Below are positions 1-9,329 of a stretch of DNA of 64,000 bases, piece after piece. Below the pieces are notes generated by a model, which was not told where the DNA came from, searched no databases, and saw only the letters and a list, made by a program, of their open reading frames with translations. Each line of letters begins with the position of its first letter. The stretch's first letter is position 1. Source of the DNA: Cristatella mucedo (lineage: Eukaryota > Bryozoa > Phylactolaemata > Cristatellidae); assembly GCA_009760855.2 (NCBI GenBank), contig WPIO01000023.1, positions 1 through 64,000 on the forward strand, in the 5' to 3' direction. The position numbers were made by a program, and so were the translations under genes.

Positions 1-808
1 TTCGTTTTCCATTTCTATAATAATGAAATTATTTTTGTTAATACATTTATCACACTGACCTGGATTAGTACCGTCAATTAAAGCTTTATCAATCTTATAA
101 TGTCCATAAGCATAACTACAACGACCACAATCTAACCAGTAACGTTTTGATTCAAATAGTGATAGTGCAACTTTTTCCATCTCATTAGTAAATAGTTCGT
201 GTTTATCTTGAGATATTTTATTAAACTTTCTAATTTGACTTTCACCAAACTTCTCATTTTGTTTACCTTTAAAAATTTCTATACTTTCAGTTAAACAACT
301 AACAAATGTGTCATGACCCATAGTTTTAGTTAAAACTGCTTTTGTTACTCCTTTTGCGACAGCTTTTCTTTCAGCATCAACAATACTTACAGGGTATAGC
401 TTTGGTCTTAAAGCACAAACTTCTGAAATTATTTTTCCTTCTGCCTCATCCTTAAATTTACCGATTGTATCATCATCAAAATAATCAGGCATTGCCTTCA
501 TATCATCGTAAAGATTAGGTGTTTCAACGTTCATAATTAAAGAATCAGTGTCAGTATAGATTAAACTAACCATATCTCCATATTTCTGTTTTATAACATC
601 GTAATAAAACTTTTGCATATGTGACTTTGATAAATCTAGAATTGCACTACCAATGAATATTGGTTTATTTAATTTTGTTTTCGATTGATTCATTTGAAAG
701 ATTGTCAAATATTCTCCAAAATCTCTAAAGTTAACCATATTTGGATCTCTTATTCGTTTATTGAATTTCTTTTTTCCTGCTTCATCAATAGTACTAACTA
801 AATAAGCT
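1..808 (-). CDS. C-terminal palm/thumb block of the Polinton polymerase, open to the window edge
   Basis: This stretch reads without a stop for about 268 codons and leaves the window at base 1. It carries palm motif C (YTDTDS, near residue 90), a conserved lysine-rich thumb segment, and a late CxxC pair (residues about 238-241 and 256-259). The aspartates of motif C are intact. It joins the upstream NSFYG block by a single frame change in an A-run near 806, so the inactivation may be recent relative to other breaks. It is part of the pseudogene spanning 1-3656 and not an independent gene. Confidence 0.8.
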
Positions 809-3656
809 TTAACTCTTTTTTTCAACATCTTCACAGGTTTTACCATAGAATGAATTCATTATAAGTTTCCAAAGGTTTCTTAAAAACTTTTTACTTGAAT
901 TTAATGCTTTCATTTCAGCACACATTTCAATATAAGGTCTAAGCCATCTAGATTGATTAAACTTGAAAACTTTCTTTACATCACAAACCATTCCGTGTGT
1001 TAAGCAGAACTTTAAATATCTATAATGTAGAAGATAATCCTTTTTTGGTTTAAAGTCACATATTAACTTTGGAATATTACTTGCTCCTGTTTTGAATTTA
1101 TTTTGAAAATTTGAATATTCACTACAATGAACAACTCTATTAGAAGCGCATAATTGATATTCGTTGTGTAAATCATGGTAATACTCTTTAGTTTTGGATC
1201 GTACTCGATATCAACAACAAAGAAGTAACCAGTATCTGATTCATCCTCTAACTTAAGAATTCTATCAATATCCCACCCTTCATTTGAAATTTCAATAATG
1301 TTCCCTTGTGGAAGAAGCTCCATCATTGCTGTAGGATAAAGACTTGTTTCGTCTTGGTAAGTTATCCATGTTATTGGTTTATCCTTATCATAATCAGGTA
1401 CTAATGGATTATTTGCCTTAACAAGTCTACTGCTAACCTGACATATTCCTCCACGAATAGATTTTTTTAACATGTCATAATTCTCTCTATCAGATAATAA
1501 CTCAATCTTTACTCCTGAAAACCAGAATACTGCATTCCATGAGAAGTTTGGTGTTGTTACAAAGTTTGCTGGATCTAATTTTAGTTTTGATACCAATCCT
1601 TTTCTAAAACTTTCGAAACAATCAGCAAGCAATTAAACGTCTGTTTGAAGATATAAATTATGATATTCTAACATATTTTTACAATCAAACTCTTTCCAAA
1701 CATCATTTTCTTTTTTATAACTTTCATTGGATATACCAGTCATTTAAACACTTGAATAAAAATCATCTTTACTCGGAAGAGATGAAGTGAAAAACTTCTC
1801 AAAAGAATCCATGAACTCGTAAGGATATTCTCCTTTAGTTGCTAGCATATTAAGGTTTTTATTTGGATAAAGTTCACTTAAAACTTTGTTAGAAATTGGA
1901 AAACAATCAATAGTTTTACCCATTGTTGATGCGATAAAGTTTAATGAACCAAGCATAAATTGTGCACTATCCTTAAAAACAATATCTTTAACTCTTAACA
2001 TCATATACTTCTCAAGATTATTAGCTATTGGTTGTGCTTCAACACTAAAATTTTCAAGAGCTTTAACAATTATATGTGAGTCATATCCTCTAAAATTGCG
2101 AAATATAACCGGAAGTTACCACCTTCTAAAGTTAACTCCAGCTTTTAAGTTACCAATATGGTGCGCTGGTCCTCTATATTTATTTTTCAGATGTCAATGA
2201 TCATGAACTTTTCTCAAATCACTTACTTTAGAATTGAATGGCTCTTTACACATCCAACAGAATAAAGCATTTTCATATTCATCATATTCACTTTCAGTTA
2301 AACTATCCATTTTACTTTCTCCAACATGTTCAATCAATGTACTTTTCAAAAAATCTGATAACTCAAATAATATTCGAAGAAACTTAACAACACAATCAGA
2401 TCCAACATTAATAAACCTATCAAAAACTTCCCCCTTCCAATCAACTATGATAAAAGCAGCTGAACATGGTGTGTGTGTTGAAGAATTTTCTTGTTTTTCA
2501 ATTACACACTCAAAATCTGCATAACAAACGTATGGGTATTAATTAAGATGTTTGAAAGAATCAAACTTAATAAACTTACTATCCCCATGTGGCATTAGAT
2601 AAACAGTTTTTCCAGAGTTCATACTTTCACATATTTCTAAATGATTAGCTACTTGTTTTTTAGCAAAGAATCTATTTAAGCATCTAAGACAATAATACTG
2701 TTTTCCTCCAGAGTTTGTTGATCTACATAATAAATTAAAATTACTAATCAACATATAATGTTCTTTTTTACCTTTAACAACTAGCAAAAGATTTACATGT
2801 CTACATTCTTTTTCATCTGATTTTTTTACAACTCTCAGTGGTGAAACCCTCGATTCTTTATACCCACACGAGTAAATATTTATACTAACATTCATCGCGT
2901 TCTCTAATTTATTAACATCTTTAACCATTAAGGGCCATTCAATCTCATTAAGAAGATTAGAGTGATTATTAGCTAATATCGTTTTTAAGTTATTTATTTT
3001 CCACTTATTTCTTTCTACTGGGTTTAAAGACCTTTAAACACACCACAAAGCGCAAAACTCATCATTGAGATTTTTTAAATTAATTACACACTTTTTATTA
3101 ACAAGATATTCAGGTGTTTCAATGTATGTACCACCACTTATAGGTATGTATTTAGAAAGAACAGCAGAGAATGAATGATAACCAATAAATAACCATCCAG
3201 AACCAACATTTCTTTCTACTAACATCTCAGAATTAGGTCCTAAAGAAAGCATTACTTTTTCATATATTGAGTTAGATGATTCACTATCCATCGTTAACAT
3301 TGATTTTGATTGTGCTCCTTTTTTTCTATGTCTCCATTATTAAACATTCTCATGTCGAATGATATTTTAAAATGAACTCTAACAAATCTCCACGAACTTC
3401 TAACTCTGTCAAGTAATTCATTTGTTTGATACCTAAGAGACTCTTTAAGTGACTCAAAGTCTGCATACGTTCTTTTTGATTTATAAGAAAAAGTTAAAGT
3501 ATTTCCATTAGCAGAAATAACAGGTTCTATGAAACCAACTTTATTTAGTCTTCCTTTTCTTCCAACGTATCTTCTACTAGATGGTTTGAAATCAATATTC
3601 ATTAACCTTCTAGATTCAAAAGAGAAAGAATTTCTTTGACCTACTCGAGAAGACAT
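1..3656 (-). pseudogene. Polinton/Maverick (adintovirus-like) protein-primed family B DNA polymerase, broken, truncated by window edge
   Basis: Remnant of the protein-primed B-family polymerase that would replicate a Polinton-type element. Reading 3656 to 1 on the minus strand one meets an N-terminal block (3656-3294), a block ending in an INLKN-type motif (3300-3034), a Cys/His cluster (2928-2539), an exonuclease motif YADFEC (about 2520-2503), the conserved KVHDH/KYRGPAH region (about 2200-2160), palm motif A (D-x-x-SLYP, about 1355), the fingers motif NSFYG (about 860) and palm motif C (DTDS, about 550). The order and motifs match Polinton and adintovirus polymerases. It is dead: in-frame stops follow the Cys/His block (about 2538) and lie inside the DHxH motif (about 2192), and frame changes occur near 3297, 3030, 2115, 1740, 1640, 1200 and 806. 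The C-terminus runs off the left edge. No integrase, packaging ATPase, protease or capsid gene of the element is visible. Confidence 0.88.
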
Positions 3657-3708
3657 TTGCTATATAAGGTAAAAATATTTATGCTAATTGTTGTTGATTT
3701 GAATTTAG

Positions 3709-3821
3709 TGATGATAGAATGTTTCCTTTCACGATATCGGGTAATTTTTTTCCAACCGAAGGTGAAGCCGAGGTTGGGGAAAAATTAGACGATGTCGGGA
3801 AAAGGAATATTCCTATCATCA
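3709..3821. repeat. Imperfect inverted repeat (hairpin) beside the Polinton polymerase start
   Basis: Left arm 3709-3757 and right arm 3772-3821 are reverse complements at roughly 80 percent, with a 14-base loop (3758-3771). The arms share TGATGATAG, TTCCTTT, TCG, TAATTTTT and CCAACC blocks in mirrored order. The hairpin lies 53 bases upstream of the polymerase N-terminal ATG, and its right arm ends exactly where GC-rich LTR-element sequence begins (3822). It could be a terminal structure of the Polinton, an intergenic hairpin, or a chance palindrome formed by duplication. The sequence shows the pairing, but its role is unknown. Confidence 0.7.
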
Positions 3822-3887
3822 AGCCTGACCAACCGTCACCGCTTTGATCGCCGTTGCCTGCCGCCACGGGGTGGCAGCCTGACAGCT
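3822..3887 (-). mobile_element. Internal fragment of the short LTR element, gag deleted
   Basis: These bases repeat 5477-5536, which lies just downstream of the gag-like ORF. Here they follow LTR copy A directly, so the roughly 390-base gag segment is missing. This looks like a deletion derivative of a second, partial unit of the same element, cut off at 3821 by the junction with the Polinton hairpin. Confidence 0.6.
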
Positions 3888-4164
3888 TGTGGTTCGGCAT
3901 ACAAAACGCTGGCCCAGAACAACGCCAACGGTTTAATGTACAAGGCACGGAGCAGCAAGACGCACGACTGCCTTCGCCCCCTTCTCACACTAGAGTCTCC
4001 CCCTTCTCCACTCCTCTGGTTTACCCCGATGATTCATCGAGGACCACAACTGTGCAGCGGCCGACCCTGATGGTGAATTCACCATCTGGCCACCAGGGTT
4101 TACCGGCTGGTGTCCTTGCCACATCACAGGCTCATTAGAGGAGCCGGCATACACTCAAACTACA
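3888..4164 (-). mobile_element. LTR copy A of a short Ty3/gypsy-like element
   Basis: About 277 bases bounded by TG and CA, nearly identical through its length to LTR copy B at 5927-6199. Read on the minus strand it starts TGTAGTTTGAG, ends CCGAACCACA, and has a polyadenylation-like ATTAAA near its 3' part. A purine-rich stretch (AAGGGGGCG on the minus strand, 4165-4180) immediately precedes it and could be the polypurine tract, which would make this the 3' LTR of the unit starting at copy B. Flanking bases do not give a clean target duplication. Confidence 0.65.
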
Positions 4165-4382
4165 CGCCCCCTTGACCTTAAGGTCACAAGTTTGCAGCAC
4201 CTACACACGTAGCTGCAATGTACACGGCAGCATGAACGAGCCTATCTAAGCAGCAATGAACGAGCATATCTATGCAGCAATGGACGAGCCTATCTAAGCA
4301 GCAAAGCCTATCTATAAACGATGCAAACTAGACCCTACACATCCTCGACATAGCAGCTAGCATCAATAGCTGACCCCACAGG
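4165..4382. repeat. Short tandem repeats between LTR A and the alanine-rich ORF
   Basis: From about 4213 to 4310 there are three to four imperfect copies of a unit near 32 bases containing GCAGCAATG(A/G)ACGAGC followed by CTATCTA. The first bases (4165-4190) match the segment that sits between duplicated LTR starts in the solo LTRs at 32.3 and 44.7 kb. No gene is seen. Confidence 0.5.
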
Positions 4383-5492
4383 CTATCTGACGGCTGATCG
4401 CAAGAGGCGAGCTGGTGCATGGCCTTTTGCGACCAGCCGGCAACGTGAGCCACGGCCTTTTGCGACCAGCCGGCAACGTGAGCCATCGACCATCGTCATC
4501 GAGCTGACGTCCACAGCCACTGTTTTTCGGACACCAACCGTCGTCGCTCCATCCGCCTCTGCCGATTCTGCCGCCGCGTCTCCGATATAAGCAGCTGCTT
4601 CAACGTCATGCGTACCCTCTCCAACCTGGGCAATCTCTCCGGCCTGCACAATCTCTGCGGCCTGCACAATCTCTCCCTCCTGGACAGCCTCTCCGTCCTG
4701 TGCAGACTCTTCAGTCTGCCCACACTCTCCTGCCTGTGCCCCGTCACAGCCCACCGGCTGGTCGCAGGCCAACGTCACCTTCATGGCTTTCGCTGCATCG
4801 CCGGCCACTACCTCTCTGGCGGACGCGGCCGACTCCGTCGCGGGTGTCGCCGCCGCCTTCCACGCGGATGCCGCGGACTCTGTCGCGGATGCCGCCGACT
4901 CTGCCGCGGATGCCGCCGACTCTGCCGCGGACGCCGCCGCCGACTCTGCCGCGGACGCCGCCGCCGACTCTGCCGCGGACGCCGCCGCCGACTCTGCCGC
5001 AGGTGCCGCCGCCGCCTTCCACCTGGCCGCCGCCGACTCTGTCACGGATGCCGCCGCCGACTCTGTCGCGGGTGCCGCCGCCGCCTTCCACCTGGACGCC
5101 GCCGACTCTGCCGCGGACGCCGCCGACTCTGTCACGGATGCCGCCGACTCTGCCGCGGACGCCGCCGCCTTCCGCGTGGACGCCGCCGACCATGTCGCGG
5201 ACGCCGCCGACTCTGTCGCGGACGCCGCCGCCGACTCTGCCGCGGACGCCGCCGCCGACTCTGCCGTGGACGCCGCCGACCATGTTGCAGACGCCGCCGA
5301 CTCTGTCGCAGACGCCGCCGCCTTCCACGCGGACGCCGCCGCCTTCCACGCAGACGTCGCCGCCTTCCACGCGGACGCCGACGGCTCTCCGTGCACCGTC
5401 TCACTCTCCGTCGCCTCAGCCACACCGCTGACCGTTGCCTCGCACAACGCCGTTGCTTCGTGGAACACCATCGCAGCCTGACCAACCGTCAC
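4383..5492 (-). CDS. Alanine-rich repeat ORF of the short LTR element (369 aa), function unknown
   Basis: No known domain is recognised. After about 40 ordinary residues the protein becomes a run of short Ala/Ser/Glu/Trp repeats (ATESAAS and SAWKAAA type, residues about 40-230), then an acidic tail with repeated E-I-V-Q-A-G units (about residues 270-300). It lies downstream of the gag-like ORF in a different frame and upstream of LTR A, so it may be a second ORF or a frameshifted gag C-terminus. Because the DNA repeat unit is a multiple of three, several frames on both strands are open, so length alone is weak evidence of coding. It could equally be a non-coding minisatellite. Confidence 0.4.
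   Translation of the reverse strand: MTVGQAAMVFHEATALCEATVSGVAEATESETVHGEPSASAWKAATSAWKAAASAWKAAASATESAASATWSAASTAESAAASAAESAAASATESAASATWSAASTRKAAASAAESAASVTESAASAAESAASRWKAAAAPATESAAASVTESAAARWKAAAAPAAESAAASAAESAAASAAESAAASAAESAASAAESAASATESAASAWKAAATPATESAASAREVVAGDAAKAMKVTLACDQPVGCDGAQAGECGQTEESAQDGEAVQEGEIVQAAEIVQAGEIAQVGEGTHDVEAAAYIGDAAAESAEADGATTVGVRKTVAVDVSSMTMVDGSRCRLVAKGRGSRCRLVAKGHAPARLLRSAVR
4815..5385. repeat. GC-rich minisatellite inside the short LTR element
   Basis: Tandem units of about 15-30 bases built from GACGCCGCC, GACTCTGCCGCG and GCCTTCCACGCGGAC words, in variable order. All unit lengths are multiples of three, which keeps long ORFs open in five or six frames here. 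Arginine-rich and proline-rich ORFs seen in other frames are artefacts of this repeat. Confidence 0.9.
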
Positions 5493-5516
5493 CGCTTTGA
5501 TAGCCGTTGCCTACCG

Positions 5517-5912
5517 TCACGGGGTGGCAGCCTGACAAATCTCTGTCGCCTGGCACACAGTCGGTGACCGCTGCTGCCGCTTCCGGTCGCTCCGGTCGGC
5601 CCTCTCAGTCCCACCAGCCTTTACCCGATCAGCGTGCAGCAATCGCGCTCTACCGGCCGGCAAGGTGAATGCCCTCACTAGGGCCTCACGAAGCTTGGCA
5701 TAGTCATCCTGAACTTCCTGCGGGAGCCCCGAGGCAAACGTGAAGGCCCCGCCTTGCATCGCAAGGAGCAAAAACAAGTGGCACTCACTCTGTTCGTAGC
5801 CACTTTTCTCGATCTCCCTCTCGAAGTTCAGCAGCCAGCCAACGAAGTCTCCGAAGCCATCAAAGCCTAGGGACGCTGCACCAGACATCTCCCAGGGCGT
5901 CATCGGCTCCAT
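5517..5912 (-). CDS. Gag-like protein of the short Ty3/gypsy-related element (about 131 aa)
   Basis: Structural Gag-type ORF that would form the particle shell. The start chosen is the ATG at 5912 (MEPMTPWEMSG), 15 bases inside LTR copy B. The motif order is typical of a retrotransposon capsid N-terminal domain: FDGFGDFVGWLLNFE near residue 20, a YEQSE/LLAMQGGAFTF stretch, then LPQEVQDDYAKLREAL. The frame stops at 5517, and no zinc knuckle follows in frame. Protease, RT and integrase are absent from this unit, so it is probably non-autonomous and relied on relatives such as the 7.1-9.8 kb element. Confidence 0.65.
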   Translation of the reverse strand: MEPMTPWEMSGAASLGFDGFGDFVGWLLNFEREIEKSGYEQSECHLFLLLAMQGGAFTFASGLPQEVQDDYAKLREALVRAFTLPAGRARLLHADRVKAGGTERADRSDRKRQQRSPTVCQATEICQAATP

Positions 5913-5926
5913 CTCACGAAATAGCT

Positions 5927-6199
5927 TGTGGTTCGGCATACAGAACGTTGGCCCAGAACAATGCTAACGGTTTATTGCACAAGGCACGGAGCAGCAAGAC
6001 GCACGACTGCCTTCGCCCCCTTCTCTCACTCAAGTCTCTCCTCCACTCCTCTGGTTGACCCCGATGATTCATCGAGGACCACAACTGTGCAGCGGCCGAC
6101 CCTGATGGTGAATTCACCATCTGGCCACCAGCGGTTACCGGCCAGTGTCCATGCCACATCACAGGCTCATTAGAGGAGCCGGCCTACACTCAAACTACA
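5927..6199 (-). mobile_element. LTR copy B of the short Ty3/gypsy-like element
   Basis: About 273 bases, bounded by TG and CA, closely matching copy A. On the minus strand it contains AATAAA (about 5975) some 45 bases before its 3' end, as expected for the R region. It stands immediately upstream of the gag ATG, so it acts as the 5' LTR of the unit 3888-6199. The base outside it (6200) begins an ATTATT stretch leading into a degenerate integrase fragment of another element, which implies insertion into older Ty3/gypsy sequence. Confidence 0.65.
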
Positions 6200-6204
6200 A
6201 TTAT

Positions 6205-6505
6205 TATTACAGGGCCGTCTGAACTGTCTCCGCCGACCTGTATCGCAAAGACACGGCCCCGAGCCATTTCGTGAAGCTGTCCTGCAATACCAGTAGGTAT
6301 TCGCGGCGGCGCGCCGACATGGCAAGCTACAGGATCGTCTACAGCTACGATGTCCCACGGCCCACGTACTACAGGTATCGGTACAAGCGGGCGTTAGCGA
6401 GCTGCGTCCCCTTAACCAGTTGGCATACCTGACATGATCGGCAATATCGCACGACATCTCGGCTCATTTTGACCCAGTAAGCGCGGTCTCGTAGTCGTTC
6501 GTGCC
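6205..6505 (-). pseudogene. Ty3/gypsy integrase fragment, frameshifted
   Basis: Minus-strand translation shows the end of an HHCC zinc-binding domain (YWVKMSRDVVRYCRSCQVCQ, about 6495-6435) followed in shifted frames by GPWDIVAVDD and LLVLQDSFTKW, which are the first catalytic strand regions of retroelement integrases. There are several stops and frame changes. It is collinear with, and probably the downstream part of, the RT/RNase H block at 7.1-8.3 kb, separated from it by an LTR-like insertion. Confidence 0.7.
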
Positions 6506-6514
6506 TCCTCTAGT

Positions 6515-7104
6515 TTGATCCACGAAGCGGAGAGCCAGCCGATGACCGCCACCAAAAGTTTAATACAACGCACGGAGCCGAAGGGCGCACGGCTCCCTTC
6601 GGCCCCTACTCCCACTCGAATCCGCTCTTTCTTCCCACGCACAGAGCCGCCAGGCGCACCGCCCTTCTCGCCCTTGACTGCCCTCCCTCCATCCACGTTC
6701 CGTCGTCGCCCACTCCCTCCCAGCCACAACTCAGTCCGTGAGATGGCGGGAGGACGAAGCCGGCCGCCTGTGGATACACCGCAGCCGTCAGACGGCAGCT
6801 GACCGCCGGCCTGTCCCTAGGCCACCGCCACCAGCTGTCAGACCCTGGGGTGGCTCCGGGCACTATCGGTCTGCCTGCAAAGGCAGTGTGCCGGCGAGCC
6901 CAGCGATACGAAACATGCAGAGAACCACAAACCACACCTCCAGTCTACGCCTTGGCGACCGCTGTCCTGTCGCCGCGGCGTCGTCCGAGCAGTTCTTTTC
7001 GGCGGGCTGGCGGCGCGACCAAAGCGTATCTATATTTGGCTCCTGGTCGATGGCGAAAGTAGCGGTAGAGGACCGTCGACCAGTTTTAGCTGGCCCCACA
7101 TATG
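6515..7104 (-). mobile_element. LTR-like sequence C between RNase H and integrase remnants
   Basis: Bases 6522-6615 clearly match the 3' part of the solo LTRs at 32.3 and 44.7 kb (AGAGCCAGCCGATG, GCACGGAGCC, CACGGCTCCC, TCGGCCCCTACTC). The match fades beyond 6660, where a second degenerate copy of the same motif appears. The proposed 5' limit near 7104 (minus-strand TGTGGGGCC) is a guess from where RNase H sequence resumes, and no target duplication was found. Likely an LTR inserted between the RNase H and integrase parts of an older element. Confidence 0.4.
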
Positions 7105-7121
7105 TCTGAACCGCCATAATG

Positions 7122-7469
7122 GATTACGGCTCCAACGTGGTGCTCGACTTGAACCAGCCTCCAGTGCCTCTACCGCAACCTTCAAAACGGGTCTGGCCGC
7201 TGCATCTCCCTGAGGTCGCTCACCTCCTCCGTCGGCCGAACCTCGATGAGACGCCGCCAGGTCCTCAGTTGGCCGGCGCGACAGGGCATCTGCGTGGGTG
7301 TTAAGCTCTGCTCTCCGCTAACACGCGACATGTCGAACTCGAGCTCCTGCAATGCGACAGCCCATCGTGCCAGAATCCCCCGTGATTTTTGGTCATTGAG
7401 ACTGGTCACTGGCGTCGGTCGAGACGACGAAAGGCTCGGCAGTCGTTGGATAGGCGAGCACCGGGGCAC
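7122..7469 (-). pseudogene. RNase H domain fragment of the Ty3/gypsy element
   Basis: The translation contains LNDQKSRGILARWAVALQE followed by a phrase equivalent to the family's 'GKxNxxADALSR' end (here SGEQSLTPTQMPCRAG), which marks the end of RNase H in Ty3/gypsy polyproteins. It continues the RT block with a frame change near 7480. Confidence 0.7.
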
Positions 7470-7484
7470 TGGCCAGCGCTCCCT

Positions 7485-8257
7485 TCAGTTGCTCGAAGTA
7501 CTGCTGCTATGTCGTTCCCAGATGCACGGCGTCCCTGTTGCAAGCAGTTCATGCAAAGCGGCGGCCAACGCAGCGAAGCCCGTTGTGAACCGGCCATAGA
7601 AGCATGCCAAGCCCAGAAACTCGCCAAGCTCAGACACCGAAGTCGGTGCTGGCCAGTCGCAGGCTTTGCGCACTTTCTCCGGGATAGGGCTCATACCGTT
7701 CCTGTCAAAGACATTCCCCAGGTATTTCACCTCAGCTTGCGCAATATGGCATATACCACTGGAAAGCGTCAATCCAGCCGTCTGTAGATAGGAAAACACC
7801 ATATTCAAATGGTTGGTGTGCTCCGCCTCGCTGCAGCTGTGGACCATCACGTCGTCCAAATAAATATAAACAAAGGGCAAATCTCGCAAAATTGAGTCCA
7901 TTAACCGCTGGAATGCGACCAGAGCCCCGGAAAATCCTACACCGAGTCCTAGTCAGGGTGTAAACGCCATCTTTTGAACGTTGTCGGATGAACCGGCACC
8001 TGCCAGTATCCCGAGTTCATATCCAGGGTGCTGTAAACGCAGGAGCGATAGAGGCGGTCCTGGATTTCGTCCGGTAGCGGCGAGGGATAAGCATCCTTTG
8101 CAGTACGTTTATTAAGCTCTCTATTGCATACCACTATAAGCACGTCACCATTTTTCTTGGGCGTGTAAACAGCAGGCGCCAGCCACGGACTTGAGCTCGG
8201 GCTGATGATACCCTGCTCTAGTATGATATTAAGCTGCACCGTGATCTTTTCTCGCAA
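7485..8257 (-). pseudogene. Reverse transcriptase of the Ty3/gypsy element, frameshifted
   Basis: Two overlapping blocks. 8257-7949 has the N-terminal palm with EQGIISPSSSPW and motif A LDMNSGYWQV. 7901-7485 has LRDLPFVYIYLDDVMVHS, whose YLDD is the catalytic motif C of Ty3/gypsy RT, followed by the conserved thumb phrase KVKYLGN-like VKYLGNVFD. Both catalytic regions keep their aspartates, but a frame change and a short loss near 7930 separate them. The downstream end breaks into RNase H in another frame. Confidence 0.85.
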
Positions 8258-8689
8258 ATGCAGCGGAAGTTGTCGCGAAAGAACACGTATTGGTGCGCTG
8301 TTATCTGTTGGAGTATGGTGATAGACAAAATCAGTTGCACCTGGTCGCCGACGGAAGAGGGCTCGAAACTTTTCGACCCTCCTCTGTAGGGCTGAAGCCA
8401 GAAATGTATATCTATCGTCTCGTCATTTGGCACCAAACATTGCGTCTCGACCTCTAATGCTGCGTCCTGTTCCACGACTCCAGCCACTGCCGTCGCGCTG
8501 CAATCCTGCCATTGCAATTTAAAATGAGGGCAAAATTCCTTTGTGGGCTCTTGAAATTTTTTTTGAGCTGTCTGCGATTTTAAAAAAAATCATTGCCCAA
8601 GATCATGTCAACGACAAGGTCTCTCGCATCGAGGAAGGTATGGCACACCGATCTGCCCTCTATAACAAACCGTAGGTCGCACTGTCCTA

Positions 8690-8840
8690 TGGCCCGAAAA
8701 GGCTAATTGGCCGCCGCCGTTAAGGTCGTGCAGGTTGGTCAGTACAGAGTGTGTGTACAGCGGCAGGCAGCCTCTTTCTTACTTAGAGACACGAATGAAC
8801 CGTTGTCGATTAATGCTAACATAGTTTTGTCGCCGACGAC
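8690..8840 (-). pseudogene. Retroelement aspartic protease core fragment
   Basis: On the minus strand, reading about 8840 to 8760, the frame gives TMLALIDNGSFVSL. This matches the active-site turn of retropepsins (ALIDTGSxVSL) but has Asn for Thr in the D-T-G triad motif. It sits between the zinc knuckle and RT, as in Ty3/gypsy pol. The surrounding frame is broken. Confidence 0.6.
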
Positions 8841-8906
8841 GACAGTCACGCACGACGATCGCGCTTGCGGCCGCTAAGCGTTGCGGTACCGCACAGGGGG
8901 GGCTCT

Positions 8907-9113
8907 CTAGACTCGGCCCGCGCCCCCCCCCCAGCCAGCCGCGAAGCCTCGCCCGTTTCCCTGAGGCCATCCGGTAGTCGGCGTGGCTCTGCGGTTACCA
9001 TAGCTGCGAGCTATATGTCCGAAGCCCGAGCACTCCCAACACTGCACTTTCTCAGGGCCACCGAAGTTTCGCGTCTGCCCGCGCTCGCGATGGCGTGCCG
9101 AGCCTGCTAGCAC
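8907..9113 (-). pseudogene. Gag zinc knuckle fragment with a substituted ligand
   Basis: CWECSGFGHIARSYGNR (about 9045-8998) has the C-X2-C-X4-H-X4 spacing of a nucleocapsid CCHC knuckle, but the final cysteine is tyrosine. It is flanked by Arg/Gly-rich sequence typical of nucleocapsid tails. It joins gag to protease in the minus-strand order. Confidence 0.65.
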
Positions 9114-9329
9114 CGCTGCAGACTCTCATCCAAGCTCTCCAGATGCGCTCGGTGCTTCGACTCGCATGCGCTGGAGCTCGGCCTCTAAGGTGGCCAGGCG
9201 GGCGCTTAGCATGTCGACGACATTCGCATGCGTCGCTCCTGCTGGCTCAAGGAACGCTACGGTAGAGTGCGTTCGCCCTCGTTGCATAGCCATTAGAACC
9301 GTGGCTCGCTAGGCCGCTGGTGTTTTACG

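Noticed and set aside
2180-2200. Recoded TGA in the polymerase (Cys or Sec) instead of a stop
   Set aside because: It falls where Cys or Asp is usual, but other stops and frameshifts in the same gene show simple decay.
4608-5567. Plus-strand 319-codon arginine-rich and 243-codon proline-rich ORFs
   Set aside because: They are translations of the GC minisatellite in other frames; low-complexity composition follows directly from the DNA unit.
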